DNA of 64,000 bases from Pseudomonas sp. JQ170C (lineage in GTDB: Bacteria > Pseudomonadota > Gammaproteobacteria > Pseudomonadales > Pseudomonadaceae). The stretch spans positions 4,928,501 to 4,992,500 of the forward strand of contig NZ_CP141608.1 in assembly GCF_035581345.1 (NCBI RefSeq), in the 5' to 3' direction. Position numbers and translations under genes: made by a program. The notes beneath the pieces were generated by a model that was not told the DNA's origin, searched no databases, and worked only from the letters and a program-made list of their open reading frames with translations. Below, one piece after another: positions 54,406 through 64,000 of the stretch (the stretch's first letter is position 1; each line of letters starts with the position of its first letter).

Positions 54406-56442
54406 ATGACGCTGCGCGAACGCCTGGAAAACCTGCCGGTCGGCCAGAAATTGCTGGCTGCCCTGCTGGTATTGCTGATCACCATCCTGTTGGTGGCCAA
54501 CCTGACCTTCATCAGCGCCGCCTACTGGATCTCCCAGGAAAGCATGGCGCCCCAGGCCCTGCAGACCATCGGGCGGCTGGTGGCCAATCCGCAACTGGCC
54601 ACGCAGGCGGTGGATTCGCCCGAGTCGGCCAAGGCCCTGCTCAAGGAACTCGACAGCTATACCCCGCTGCGCGCTGCCGCGGTGTATGGCAGTGACGGCA
54701 AATTGCTCGCCCAATTGCAGCACGGCGAAGTCCTGCCCTTGCCCAAGCGCTACCGCAACATAGAGAACTGGCGCCTGACCGAGTTCCGCAGCACCCAGCT
54801 GACCAAGCTGCCACGCCCCGGCGGCCCGCCTGGCTACCTGCTGCTGGTGGCCAGCAGCGAATTGCCCGTGGCCTTCTATACCGGCACCCTCACCGCGAGC
54901 CTGGGCATCCTGGTGTTCAGTATCCTGCTGTGGATGATTATCGCCCGGCAGATCAAGCGGCTGATTACCCAACCGATCTACCAGCTCGAAGAACTGTCGC
55001 GCCAGGTCACCCGCGAGGAGGACTACGCCCTGCGTGCCAAGCGCGGCAATGACGACGAGATCGGCAGCCTGGCCGAAGCCTTCAACACCATGCTTTCGCG
55101 CATCGAAGCCCGCGAACAACAGCTCAAGCGCACCCGCGACGAATTCCAGCAGGCCTATGACCAGGCCCAGGGCCTGGCCGAAGAGACCCGCCATACCAAC
55201 CGCAAGCTGGAGCTGGAAGTTCAGGTCCGCAGCAAGATCGAGAAGAAGCTCACCGGCTTTCAGAACTACCTCAACAGCATCATCGACTCCATGCCATCGG
55301 CGTTGATCGCCCTGGATGAGCAGCTGTATGTCACCCAGTGGAACCAGGAAGCCAGCGCCCTGTCCGGCACGCCCCTGGACGAAGCGTTGAACCAGCCGAT
55401 TTTCCTCGCGTTCGAGCCGCTCAAGCCATTCTTGCCGCAACTCAAGGACAGCGTCGAAAAGCACCGGGTGGAAAAGATCGAACGAGTCACCTGGACCAAA
55501 GGCGACGACGCCCGACATTACGCCCTGACCTTCTACCCGCTGATGGGTGGCGGCGGCCGCGGCGTGGTGATTCGTATCGACGACATCACCCAGCGCCTTT
55601 CGCTGGAAGAAATGATGGTGCAGTCGGAGAAGATGCTCTCGGTCGGCGGCCTGGCTGCCGGTATGGCGCATGAGATCAACAACCCGCTGGGGGCGATCCT
55701 GCACAACGTACAGAACATCCGTCGGCGCTTGTCGCCAGACCTTGCGAAAAACATGGAGCAAGCCGACGAGATCGGCATCGACCTGCCCACCGTCAACCGC
55801 TACCTGGACAGCCGTGAAGTCCCGCAATTACTTGACGGTATCCAGCAGGCCGGCGCACGCGCGGCCAAAATCGTTACCCACATGCTCAGCTTCAGCCGGC
55901 GCAGCAATCGCCAGCTGGCGCCCTGCGACCTGCCAGCCTTGATCGACCAGGCCGTGGAGATTGCCGGCAATGATTTCGACCTGACCATCGGCTTCGACTT
56001 CAAGGGCCAGGCCATCGTCCGCCAGTTCGATCCCAACCTGGGCCCCGTCCCCTGCACTGCCAACGAGCTTGAGCAGGTCCTGCTCAATCTGCTGAAAAAC
56101 GCAGCCCAGGCCATTCACTTGCGCGAAGACGACAGCGAACCGGGGCGCATCACCCTGCGCACTCGCCTCAATCCGCCCTGGGCGGAAATCCAGGTGGAGG
56201 ACAACGGCGTCGGCATGCCTGAAGCGGTCCGCAAGCGCACGTTCGAGCCGTTCTTTACCACCAAGGAAATCGGCCAGGGCACAGGCCTTGGGCTGTCGGT
56301 CTCGTACTTCATCATCACCAACAACCACAAGGGCCAGATGGAAGTGCAGTCGGCGCCGGGCCAAGGCACCTGCTTCACCTTGCGCCTGCCACTGGCCAAC
56401 AGCCCGGCCCCAGCGGCCGAGCCTCACAAGACGGAGTCATGA
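54406..56442 (+). CDS. PAS-containing sensor histidine kinase (PA4398 type)
   Basis: 678 residues. TM1 is at about 15-40 (LLAALLVLLITILLVANLTFI), with a periplasmic region to about 160. TM2 (LGILVFSILLWMIIARQI), HAMP, a coiled coil and a PAS domain at about 285-400 follow. The HisKA phospho-acceptor is His422 (GMAHEINNPLGAI), and the ATPase boxes are DNGVGMP, FEPFFTTK and GTGLGLSV. No response-regulator gene is adjacent. The P. aeruginosa counterpart affects swarming and biofilm. The last bases overlap the next gene (ATGA). Confidence 0.9.
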   Translation: MTLRERLENLPVGQKLLAALLVLLITILLVANLTFISAAYWISQESMAPQALQTIGRLVANPQLATQAVDSPESAKALLKELDSYTPLRAAAVYGSDGKLLAQLQHGEVLPLPKRYRNIENWRLTEFRSTQLTKLPRPGGPPGYLLLVASSELPVAFYTGTLTASLGILVFSILLWMIIARQIKRLITQPIYQLEELSRQVTREEDYALRAKRGNDDEIGSLAEAFNTMLSRIEAREQQLKRTRDEFQQAYDQAQGLAEETRHTNRKLELEVQVRSKIEKKLTGFQNYLNSIIDSMPSALIALDEQLYVTQWNQEASALSGTPLDEALNQPIFLAFEPLKPFLPQLKDSVEKHRVEKIERVTWTKGDDARHYALTFYPLMGGGGRGVVIRIDDITQRLSLEEMMVQSEKMLSVGGLAAGMAHEINNPLGAILHNVQNIRRRLSPDLAKNMEQADEIGIDLPTVNRYLDSREVPQLLDGIQQAGARAAKIVTHMLSFSRRSNRQLAPCDLPALIDQAVEIAGNDFDLTIGFDFKGQAIVRQFDPNLGPVPCTANELEQVLLNLLKNAAQAIHLREDDSEPGRITLRTRLNPPWAEIQVEDNGVGMPEAVRKRTFEPFFTTKEIGQGTGLGLSVSYFIITNNHKGQMEVQSAPGQGTCFTLRLPLANSPAPAAEPHKTES

Positions 56443-57005
56443 ACATGGGTTTTCGATTGTCGAAGATCTACACCCGCACCGGCGACAAAGGCGAAACCGG
56501 CCTGGGCGATGGTCGACGGGTGCCCAAGGATCATCCAAGGATCGAAGCCATTGGCGAGGTCGACAGCCTCAACAGCCAGCTGGGCCTGCTACTGGCCGGG
56601 CTGACTGAACAGGGGCTGGAGGAAGTCATCGAGGTATTGGCACCTTGCCAGCACCGTCTGTTCGACCTGGGTGGCGAGCTGGCGATGCCCAGCTACCAGG
56701 CGCTGAATGCGGCGGAAGTGGAGCGCCTGGAGGCGGCAATTGACCGCTGGAATGAAGAGCTGGGGCCACTGGAGAACTTTATCCTGCCCAGTGGATCGGC
56801 GTTGATTGCCCATGCGCACGTTTGCCGCAGCCTGGCGCGCAGTGCCGAGCGGCGTTGCCAGCAGTTGAACAGCGTCGAGCCTTTGGCCGGTGTGGGGTTG
56901 GCCTATATCAACCGGCTGTCGGATTTGCTGTTTGTGGCCGCACGGTTGATTGGGCGGCGCCAAGGGGTGGCTGAGGTGCTTTGGGTGGCTGCGGCGAAGC
57001 CTTGA
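56439..57005 (+). CDS. PduO-type cob(I)alamin adenosyltransferase
   Basis: 188 residues, trimeric PduO/MmaB family enzyme that attaches the adenosyl group to cobalamin. The ATP loop TRTGDKGETGLGDG near the N-terminus and the ENFILPSG motif followed by VCRSLARSAERR near residue 130 are diagnostic. The ATG at 56439 overlaps the kinase stop; ATG 56445 is an alternative. Coupling to a histidine kinase is unusual and may only be positional. Counterpart of PA4399's neighbour region. Confidence 0.92.
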   Translation: MNMGFRLSKIYTRTGDKGETGLGDGRRVPKDHPRIEAIGEVDSLNSQLGLLLAGLTEQGLEEVIEVLAPCQHRLFDLGGELAMPSYQALNAAEVERLEAAIDRWNEELGPLENFILPSGSALIAHAHVCRSLARSAERRCQQLNSVEPLAGVGLAYINRLSDLLFVAARLIGRRQGVAEVLWVAAAKP

Positions 57006-57010
57006 TAAAT

Positions 57011-57060
57011 TTCGCGGGGCGAGCCCGCTCCTACCGTAGGAGCGGGCTTGCCCCGCGATT
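57011..57060. repeat. REP pair (BIME)
   Basis: Two inverted REP copies almost back to back (spacer of a few bases), between the adenosyltransferase and the convergent Nudix-ThiE gene. Confidence 0.92.
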
Positions 57061-57065
57061 AGTTC

Positions 57066-58010
57066 TCAAACCTCAGGCCAGAACGCCCGGATACCCGCAA
57101 CACCCTGGGCACCATGCTGCCAGGCCTTCTCCCGCTCGGCAGCACCCACACCGCCAAGCAGATACACCGGCTTGCTGAAGCCCGCGATCAGTTGCTGCGC
57201 CTGTTCCCAGCCCAGCGGCTGGGCATCAGGGTGCGTCTGGGTCGCCTGCACCGGCGACAGGGTGACGAAGTCCACGCCCATCTGCTCGGCCAGGTCCAGC
57301 TCCTCGGCGTTGTGGCAAGACGCCGCCAGCCAGCGCTCTTTCGGAAACGGCCGGCCCTTACTCGCATACTTGCGCAACTGCTCGGAGGTCAGGTGCCAGC
57401 CGGCAGCCGGGAAATCACCCAACCACTCCAACGGCCCCTTGAGCATGAGTTGCGCCTTGCCTGCACACAAACCCACCGCATCTACCGCCACATCGCGATA
57501 CTTGGGGTCGTACATGTTCGGGGCGCGCAATTGCACCAGCTTGATCCCGCCGGCAATGGCCTTCTGGATGCCGCGCAGCATCTGCGGCACTTCCAGGCCA
57601 TCCGGGGTAATCAGGTACTCACCCGGCAGCCGTGCTGCCGCGACGATCGGCTGGTTCGCCTCGGGGAAGTCGTACTGCGGCAATTCACGGGCCGTCACCC
57701 AGGCCAGCGGCTGGCCTTCGGCGCCATGGGGTTCACCGCTGAAGCCGCTGACTTCCCAGACATCCAGCAACACCTGTTTGTCCGGGTAGTCATGCTTGAT
57801 CTTGATCAGCGGCCGGGCGGCGCTGACGACGATACCCAGCTCTTCATTCAGCTCGCGGGCCAGGGCGACTTCGACTGCTTCGCCCTCCTCCACCTTGCCC
57901 CCAGGAAACTCCCACAAGCCCCCCTGGTGCTGGCTATCGGCGCGGCGGGCAATCAGGATACGACCGTCAACACCCCGGATTACCGCAGCCGCTACATGTA
58001 CACGTTTCAC
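57066..58010 (-). CDS. Nudix hydrolase / thiamine-phosphate synthase-like fusion
   Basis: 314 residues in two domains. Residues 1-130 are a MutT-like Nudix domain with the box GGKVEEGEAVEVALARELNEELGI, which hydrolyses oxidised nucleotides such as 8-oxo-dGTP. From about 135 the sequence is a ThiE/TenI-like TIM barrel (LVQLRAPNMYDPKY; ASCHNAEELDLAEQMGVDFVTLSPV). In ThiE the barrel joins thiamine precursors; in this fusion the catalytic status is unclear. The GTG start overlaps the GST stop (GTGA), so the two are coupled. Confidence 0.93.
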   Translation of the reverse strand: MKRVHVAAAVIRGVDGRILIARRADSQHQGGLWEFPGGKVEEGEAVEVALARELNEELGIVVSAARPLIKIKHDYPDKQVLLDVWEVSGFSGEPHGAEGQPLAWVTARELPQYDFPEANQPIVAAARLPGEYLITPDGLEVPQMLRGIQKAIAGGIKLVQLRAPNMYDPKYRDVAVDAVGLCAGKAQLMLKGPLEWLGDFPAAGWHLTSEQLRKYASKGRPFPKERWLAASCHNAEELDLAEQMGVDFVTLSPVQATQTHPDAQPLGWEQAQQLIAGFSKPVYLLGGVGAAEREKAWQHGAQGVAGIRAFWPEV

Positions 58011-58639
58011 CCTTCACGCTCCGCCAGGCCAGCTTTCTGCCAAGCCTGGAAGGCTGGCCAGTTGTAGATTGTCTCGATGTAGGCCGCCGCCTCAGCCGGC
58101 ACCTCTACCCGATACGTGCGCAGGCGCACGGCGACCGGTGCAAAGAAGGCGTCTGCCAGGCTTGGCGTGCCGAACAGGAATGGACCGGCTTGCTTGGCGG
58201 CCAGGCGGCATTCGGACCACAGCGCGACGATGCGGTCGATGTCGACCTGTACATCCAGCGGCATGTTCTCCAGCGCTTCATCGCGAGACAGGTCGAACGG
58301 CATGTTGCCGCGCAAGGCGAAGAAGCCGCTGTGCATCTGCGCGCAGGCGGAACGTGCCTGGGCGCGGGCGCCGATATCGGTCGGCCACAGATTGGCTTCG
58401 GGGTGACGCTCGGCCAGGTACTCGGCGATGGCCAGCGAATCGGCAATCACGCCATGCTCGCACTTGAGCAGCGGCACCTTGGCGGTGGGCGAATGCTCGA
58501 GCAGGCGCGCGCGGGTATCTGGCTGATTGAGTTTGATCAGGGTTTCTTCGTAGTCAGCGCCGGCCAGTTCAAGGGCCAGGGCGCCGCGCAGCGACCAGGA
58601 GGAATACAGCTTGTCGCCGATGATCAGGTGGTAGCTCAT
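58007..58639 (-). CDS. Glutathione S-transferase family protein
   Basis: 210 residues. The N-terminal thioredoxin-like domain begins MSYHLIIGDKLYSSWSLRGALALELAG, with the SSWSLR segment where the catalytic Ser/Cys of zeta/beta-like classes lies, and the cis-Pro in KVPLL. The C-terminal helical domain is complete. GGAG precedes the ATG at 58639. It is translationally coupled upstream of the Nudix-ThiE fusion, suggesting a shared oxidative-damage role. Confidence 0.92.
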   Translation of the reverse strand: MSYHLIIGDKLYSSWSLRGALALELAGADYEETLIKLNQPDTRARLLEHSPTAKVPLLKCEHGVIADSLAIAEYLAERHPEANLWPTDIGARAQARSACAQMHSGFFALRGNMPFDLSRDEALENMPLDVQVDIDRIVALWSECRLAAKQAGPFLFGTPSLADAFFAPVAVRLRTYRVEVPAEAAAYIETIYNWPAFQAWQKAGLAEREG

Positions 58640-58651
58640 GGTTCGGCTCCT

Positions 58652-58702
58652 TGCGCGGGGCAAGCCCGCTCCTAGACGTAGGAGCGGGCTTGCCCCGCGA
58701 TG
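58652..58702. repeat. REP pair (BIME)
   Basis: Inverted REP copies with a spacer of about 6 bases between the argJ stop and the GST start; the only REP here that lies between two same-strand genes, directly upstream of a gene. Confidence 0.92.
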
Positions 58703-58705
58703 ATG

Positions 58706-59923
58706 TCAGGTACGGTACTCGGCGTTGATTTTCACGTACTCGTGGGACAGGTCGGTGGTCCAGATGGTTTCGCTGCACTGGCCACGGCCCAGCTCGATAC
58801 GGATGGTGATTTCTTCTTCAGCCATCACTGCCGAGCCCTGGGCTTCAGTGTAGGTGGCACTGCGACCGCCCTTGCTGGCGATGCAGACATCACCCAGGTA
58901 CACGTCGATCAGGCTGACGTCCAGGTCCGGCACACCGGCACGGCCGACTGCGGCCAGGATCCGGCCCCAGTTAGGGTCAGAGGCAAACAGCGCGGTCTTG
59001 ATCAGTGGCGAGTGAGCCACGGCGTAGCCAACATCCAGGCATTCCTGGTGGTTGCCGCCGCCATTGACTTCGACGGTGACGAACTTGGTCGCACCCTCGC
59101 CATCACGGACGATGGCCTGGGCCACCTCCATGCACACCTCGAACACCGCCTTTTTCAGCGCCTCGAACAGCGGGCCGCGGGCTTCGGTGACTTCGGCGAC
59201 AGCGGCCTTGCCGGTAGCGATCAGCATGCAGCAGTCGTTGGTCGAGGTATCGCCATCAATGGTGATGCGGTTGAACGACTTGTTGGCACCGTCGAGCATC
59301 AGGTCCTTGAGCACATGCGGCGCGACCTTGGCGTCGGTGGCAATGTAGCCGAGCATGGTGGCCATGTTCGGACGGATCATCCCGGCGCCTTTGCTGATGC
59401 CGGTAACGGTGATGGTCACGCCTTCGTGCTGGAACTGACGGCTGGCACCCTTGGGCAGGGTGTCGGTGGTCATGATGCCGGTGGCGGCCTCGGCCCAGTG
59501 GTTTTCCGACAGATTGTCGAGGGCGGCCTGCAGGGCGCCTTCGATCTTCTCGACCGGCAGCGGCTCGCCGATCACACCGGTGGAGAACGGCAGCACCGCA
59601 CTGGCATCGACGCCGGTCAGCTCAGCCAGCTTGGCACAGGTGCGCTCGGCGGCGGCCAATCCCGGTGCACCGGTGCCGGCGTTGGCATTGCCGGTGTTGG
59701 TCAGCAGGTAGCGAACAGTACCCTGCACGCGCTGCTTGGCCAGGATCACGGGGGCGGCGCAGAACGCGTTGAGGGTGAACACACCGGCAACGCTGGAGCC
59801 TTCGGCACAGCGCATGACCACTACGTCCTTGCGCCCCGGGCGCTTGATACCCGCAGAGGCGATGCCGAGTTCAAAACCTGGAACCGGGTGCAACGTTGGC
59901 AAAGGACCAAGACCAACAGCCAT
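58706..59923 (-). CDS. argJ: Glutamate N-acetyltransferase / amino-acid acetyltransferase
   Basis: 405-residue ArgJ that transfers acetyl from N-acetylornithine to glutamate in the cyclic arginine pathway. The self-cleavage site with the nucleophilic Thr is seen in GIMTTDTLPKGAS near residue 188. The motifs ISKGAGMIRPNMATMLG and NRITIDGDTSTND are conserved. The ATG at 59923 (MAVGLGPL) has AGGAG 8 bases upstream. It follows secA after a terminator. Confidence 0.96.
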   Translation of the reverse strand: MAVGLGPLPTLHPVPGFELGIASAGIKRPGRKDVVVMRCAEGSSVAGVFTLNAFCAAPVILAKQRVQGTVRYLLTNTGNANAGTGAPGLAAAERTCAKLAELTGVDASAVLPFSTGVIGEPLPVEKIEGALQAALDNLSENHWAEAATGIMTTDTLPKGASRQFQHEGVTITVTGISKGAGMIRPNMATMLGYIATDAKVAPHVLKDLMLDGANKSFNRITIDGDTSTNDCCMLIATGKAAVAEVTEARGPLFEALKKAVFEVCMEVAQAIVRDGEGATKFVTVEVNGGGNHQECLDVGYAVAHSPLIKTALFASDPNWGRILAAVGRAGVPDLDVSLIDVYLGDVCIASKGGRSATYTEAQGSAVMAEEEITIRIELGRGQCSETIWTTDLSHEYVKINAEYRT

Positions 59924-59937
59924 GTAAGCGCTCCTAG

Positions 59938-59968
59938 AAAAAAATACACCGGGCCGATGATGCCGGTG
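59938..59968 (-). terminator. Terminator of secA
   Basis: On the minus strand stem CACCGG / CCGGTG with a ten-base loop is followed by TATTTTTTT, just before the argJ ribosome-binding site. Confidence 0.8.
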
Positions 59969-60050
59969 CTTGAGATGGAACAACGCCGCGACGGTTCAAG
60001 ACCGGTCGCGGCGCGGTGTTCATGAATCAGCGTACTGCCGGGCAGATGAC

Positions 60051-62786
<2,736 letters not shown>

Positions 62787-62960
62787 ATTGGCAGGATCTT
62801 CCACACGTAGGGATGGAGGGCGGCCCCGTGAGTCGCCCGTGCAGCCCTTATGGCCGCATGCGAACGAGCATTCTACCCGGAAACGATGGTGAGGAAAGTG
62901 GTGGATTTCCACGATGCTGGCACAGCGCTTTGACGGGGCTTTTTTACAATAAGGGCTTTT

Positions 62961-62988
62961 TTGACAACTTCAACCCATTGGCTACATG
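62961..62988 (+). promoter_or_regulatory. Promoter of the DUF721 gene
   Basis: TTGACA (62961-62966), a 16-base spacer and TACATG (62983-62988). The -35 is perfect and the -10 is moderate. It is about 80 bases before the ATG, in the secA divergent gap. Confidence 0.5.
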
Positions 62989-63069
62989 AAGTTTTCAACC
63001 GGCACCCGGGCACGGCGCTTGCCAGGGGATCTGATAAGATGCCTGTTCTGTAACTTCAGGTGTATCCCC

Positions 63070-63531
63070 ATGGCTTTTCGCCCCTTGCCGGCACGCGCCC
63101 CAGCCGTTCTGCTGCGCGAAGCACGGCCGCTCAAAGCCCTGTTCAGCCAGGCCCAGCGCCTGGCGCAACTGCAAAAGCTGCTCGACAGCCAATTGCAACC
63201 GGCTGCCCGCGAACACTGCCATATCGCCTCCTGGCGCGAAGGCACGCTGCTGCTGATTGTCACCGACGGCCACTGGGCTACCCGCCTGCGCTACCAGCAA
63301 AAACGCCTGCAACGCCAGCTGCAGACGCTGGACGTGTTCGCGAGCCTGACCCGCATCCTGTTCAAGGTACAACCGCCGACCACCCAGAGCCGCGCTGCGG
63401 GGCACACTGCCGACCTCTCTACCCGCGCCGCCGAAAGCATCCAAGCCACCGCCGAAGGAATCAGTGATCCGAAGCTGCGGGCGGCGCTGGAGCGTCTGGC
63501 CAGCCATGCGCGCGACAAGAGCGCTGACTGA
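63070..63531 (+). CDS. DUF721 (DciA-like) protein
   Basis: 153 residues, basic. The DUF721 region spans about residues 20-105 (LKALFSQAQRLAQLQKLLDSQL; CHIASWREGTLLLIVTDGHWATRLRYQQKRL). DciA, a DUF721 protein, loads the replicative helicase in bacteria lacking DnaC/DnaI, and Pseudomonas is such a group, so this is a plausible DciA. The ATG at 63070 follows GGTGTATCCCC with no strong ribosome-binding site. Longer frame from 62986 overlaps the promoter. Confidence 0.8.
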   Translation: MAFRPLPARAPAVLLREARPLKALFSQAQRLAQLQKLLDSQLQPAAREHCHIASWREGTLLLIVTDGHWATRLRYQQKRLQRQLQTLDVFASLTRILFKVQPPTTQSRAAGHTADLSTRAAESIQATAEGISDPKLRAALERLASHARDKSAD

Positions 63532-63535
63532 CACC

Positions 63536-63598
63536 GTGGGAGCGGGCTTGCCCCGCGATAACTGTGGGATCGCAATCGCGGGGCAAGCCCGCTCCAAC
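63536..63598. repeat. REP pair (BIME)
   Basis: Inverted REP pair between the DUF721 gene and the lpxC terminator. Confidence 0.92.
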
Positions 63599-63599
63599 A

Positions 63600-63636
63600 G
63601 GCATAAAAAAGGCCACCCGAAGGTGGCCTTAATCAC
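63600..63636 (-). terminator. Terminator of lpxC
   Basis: Stem AAGGCCACC / GGTGGCCTT with a TTCG-type loop, followed on the minus strand by TTTTTTA. Confidence 0.92.
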
Positions 63637-63654
63637 TAGAGAGAGTGCTCGAAC

Positions 63655-64000
63655 TTACACTGCCGCAACCGGACGCATGTAAGAGATCGGTGCCGTACTG
63701 GCATCTTCGAATGTCACCACTTCCCAGGCATCAGTTTCCTCGATCAGCTTGCGCAGCAGCTGGTTGTTCAGCGCGTGTCCGGACTTGTAGCCCTTGAACT
63801 CGCCAATCAGGCTGTTGCCCAGCAGGTAGAGGTCGCCGATGGCGTCGAGGATCTTGTGCTTGACGAATTCGTCTTCGTAACGAAGGCCGTCTTCATTGAG
63901 CACGCCGTCCTTGTCGACCACGATGGCGTTTTCCACGCTGCCGCCGAGCGCGAGGTTGTGCTTGCGCAGGTACTCGATATCGCTCATGAACCCGAAGGTC
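63655..64000 (-). CDS. lpxC: UDP-3-O-acyl-N-acetylglucosamine deacetylase, 3' part
   Basis: C-terminal portion of LpxC, the zinc enzyme of the committed step of lipid A synthesis. The visible part covers [26 protein letters not shown] and [19 protein letters not shown], where the H-x3-D metal ligands (HKILD) lie, and ends [11 protein letters not shown]. The gene runs off the right edge, so the start and N-terminal domain are not in the window. It ends at its own terminator. Confidence 0.96.
   Translation of the reverse strand, partial: TFGFMSDIEYLRKHNLALGGSVENAIVVDKDGVLNEDGLRYEDEFVKHKILDAIGDLYLLGNSLIGEFKGYKSGHALNNQLLRKLIEETDAWEVVTFEDASTAPISYMRPVAAV

Overview
This window is chromosomal DNA of a Pseudomonas, most likely of the P. 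putida group. The GC content is high. Characteristic REP elements with a CGCGGGGCAAGCCCGC core occur at ten loci. The gene order follows, with small insertions and losses, the P. aeruginosa PAO1 stretch from about PA4310 to PA4406 (chemoreceptor, purU, mvaT, sbcB, pykA, fumarase, olsBA, pyeR-pyeM-xenB, argP/argO, sodB, bifA, icmP operon, mexVW, colRS, groESL, fxsA, ampG, yajQ, panE, argJ, secA, lpxC). I see no tRNA, rRNA, CRISPR array, prophage, insertion sequence or plasmid-type gene. Orthology statements rest on recognition of protein sequence and order, not on a database search.

Layout. 1-4.4 kb: 3' end of a chemoreceptor, then a translationally coupled trio (glycosyltransferase, DUF2334 deacetylase-like protein, membrane flippase-like protein) and a 57-residue small protein on the opposite strand. 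4.4-8.5 kb: purU, the H-NS-like regulator mvaT with a palindromic promoter, sbcB, a stand-alone PilZ protein and a small lipoprotein. 8.5-19.4 kb: central metabolism (pyruvate kinase, class I fumarase, ferredoxin-reductase fusion) and envelope lipid genes (phospholipase D/cardiolipin synthase type protein, YceI, serine hydrolase, ornithine-lipid acyltransferases olsB-olsA, ACP phosphodiesterase). 19.5-22.1 kb: the ArsR-family repressor, MFS pump and old-yellow-enzyme operon (pyeR-pyeM-xenB type) behind an inverted-repeat operator.

22.1-30.5 kb: a 17-bp tandem repeat grown out of a REP element, a coiled-coil membrane protein, an NAD-dependent epimerase-like enzyme, argP/argO, sodB and the c-di-GMP phosphodiesterase bifA. 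29.1-34.3 kb: a periplasmic operon of two imelysin-family proteins, a di-heme oxidoreductase and a DUF1513 protein behind a Fur-like box, followed by a two-gene RND efflux system (mexVW type). 38.7-43.4 kb: the ColRS envelope-stress locus, with its presumed targets on both sides (methyltransferase, InaA kinase and a small secreted protein; a PAP2 phosphatase), each preceded by a ColR-like site.

43.6-64 kb: groESL with a visible sigma-32 promoter, fxsA, a HugZ-like haem protein with a Fur-type promoter, a DUF481 protein, an alkyltransferase-like DNA-repair protein, ampG, an MdfA-type pump, mscS, yajQ, panE, an orphan histidine kinase, a cobalamin adenosyltransferase, a Nudix-ThiE-like fusion coupled to a glutathione transferase, argJ, secA, a DUF721 protein and the 3' end of lpxC. 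Most of this is conserved core genome. The least explained parts are the glycosyltransferase trio, the imelysin/di-heme operon, several small envelope proteins and the regulatory palindromes.
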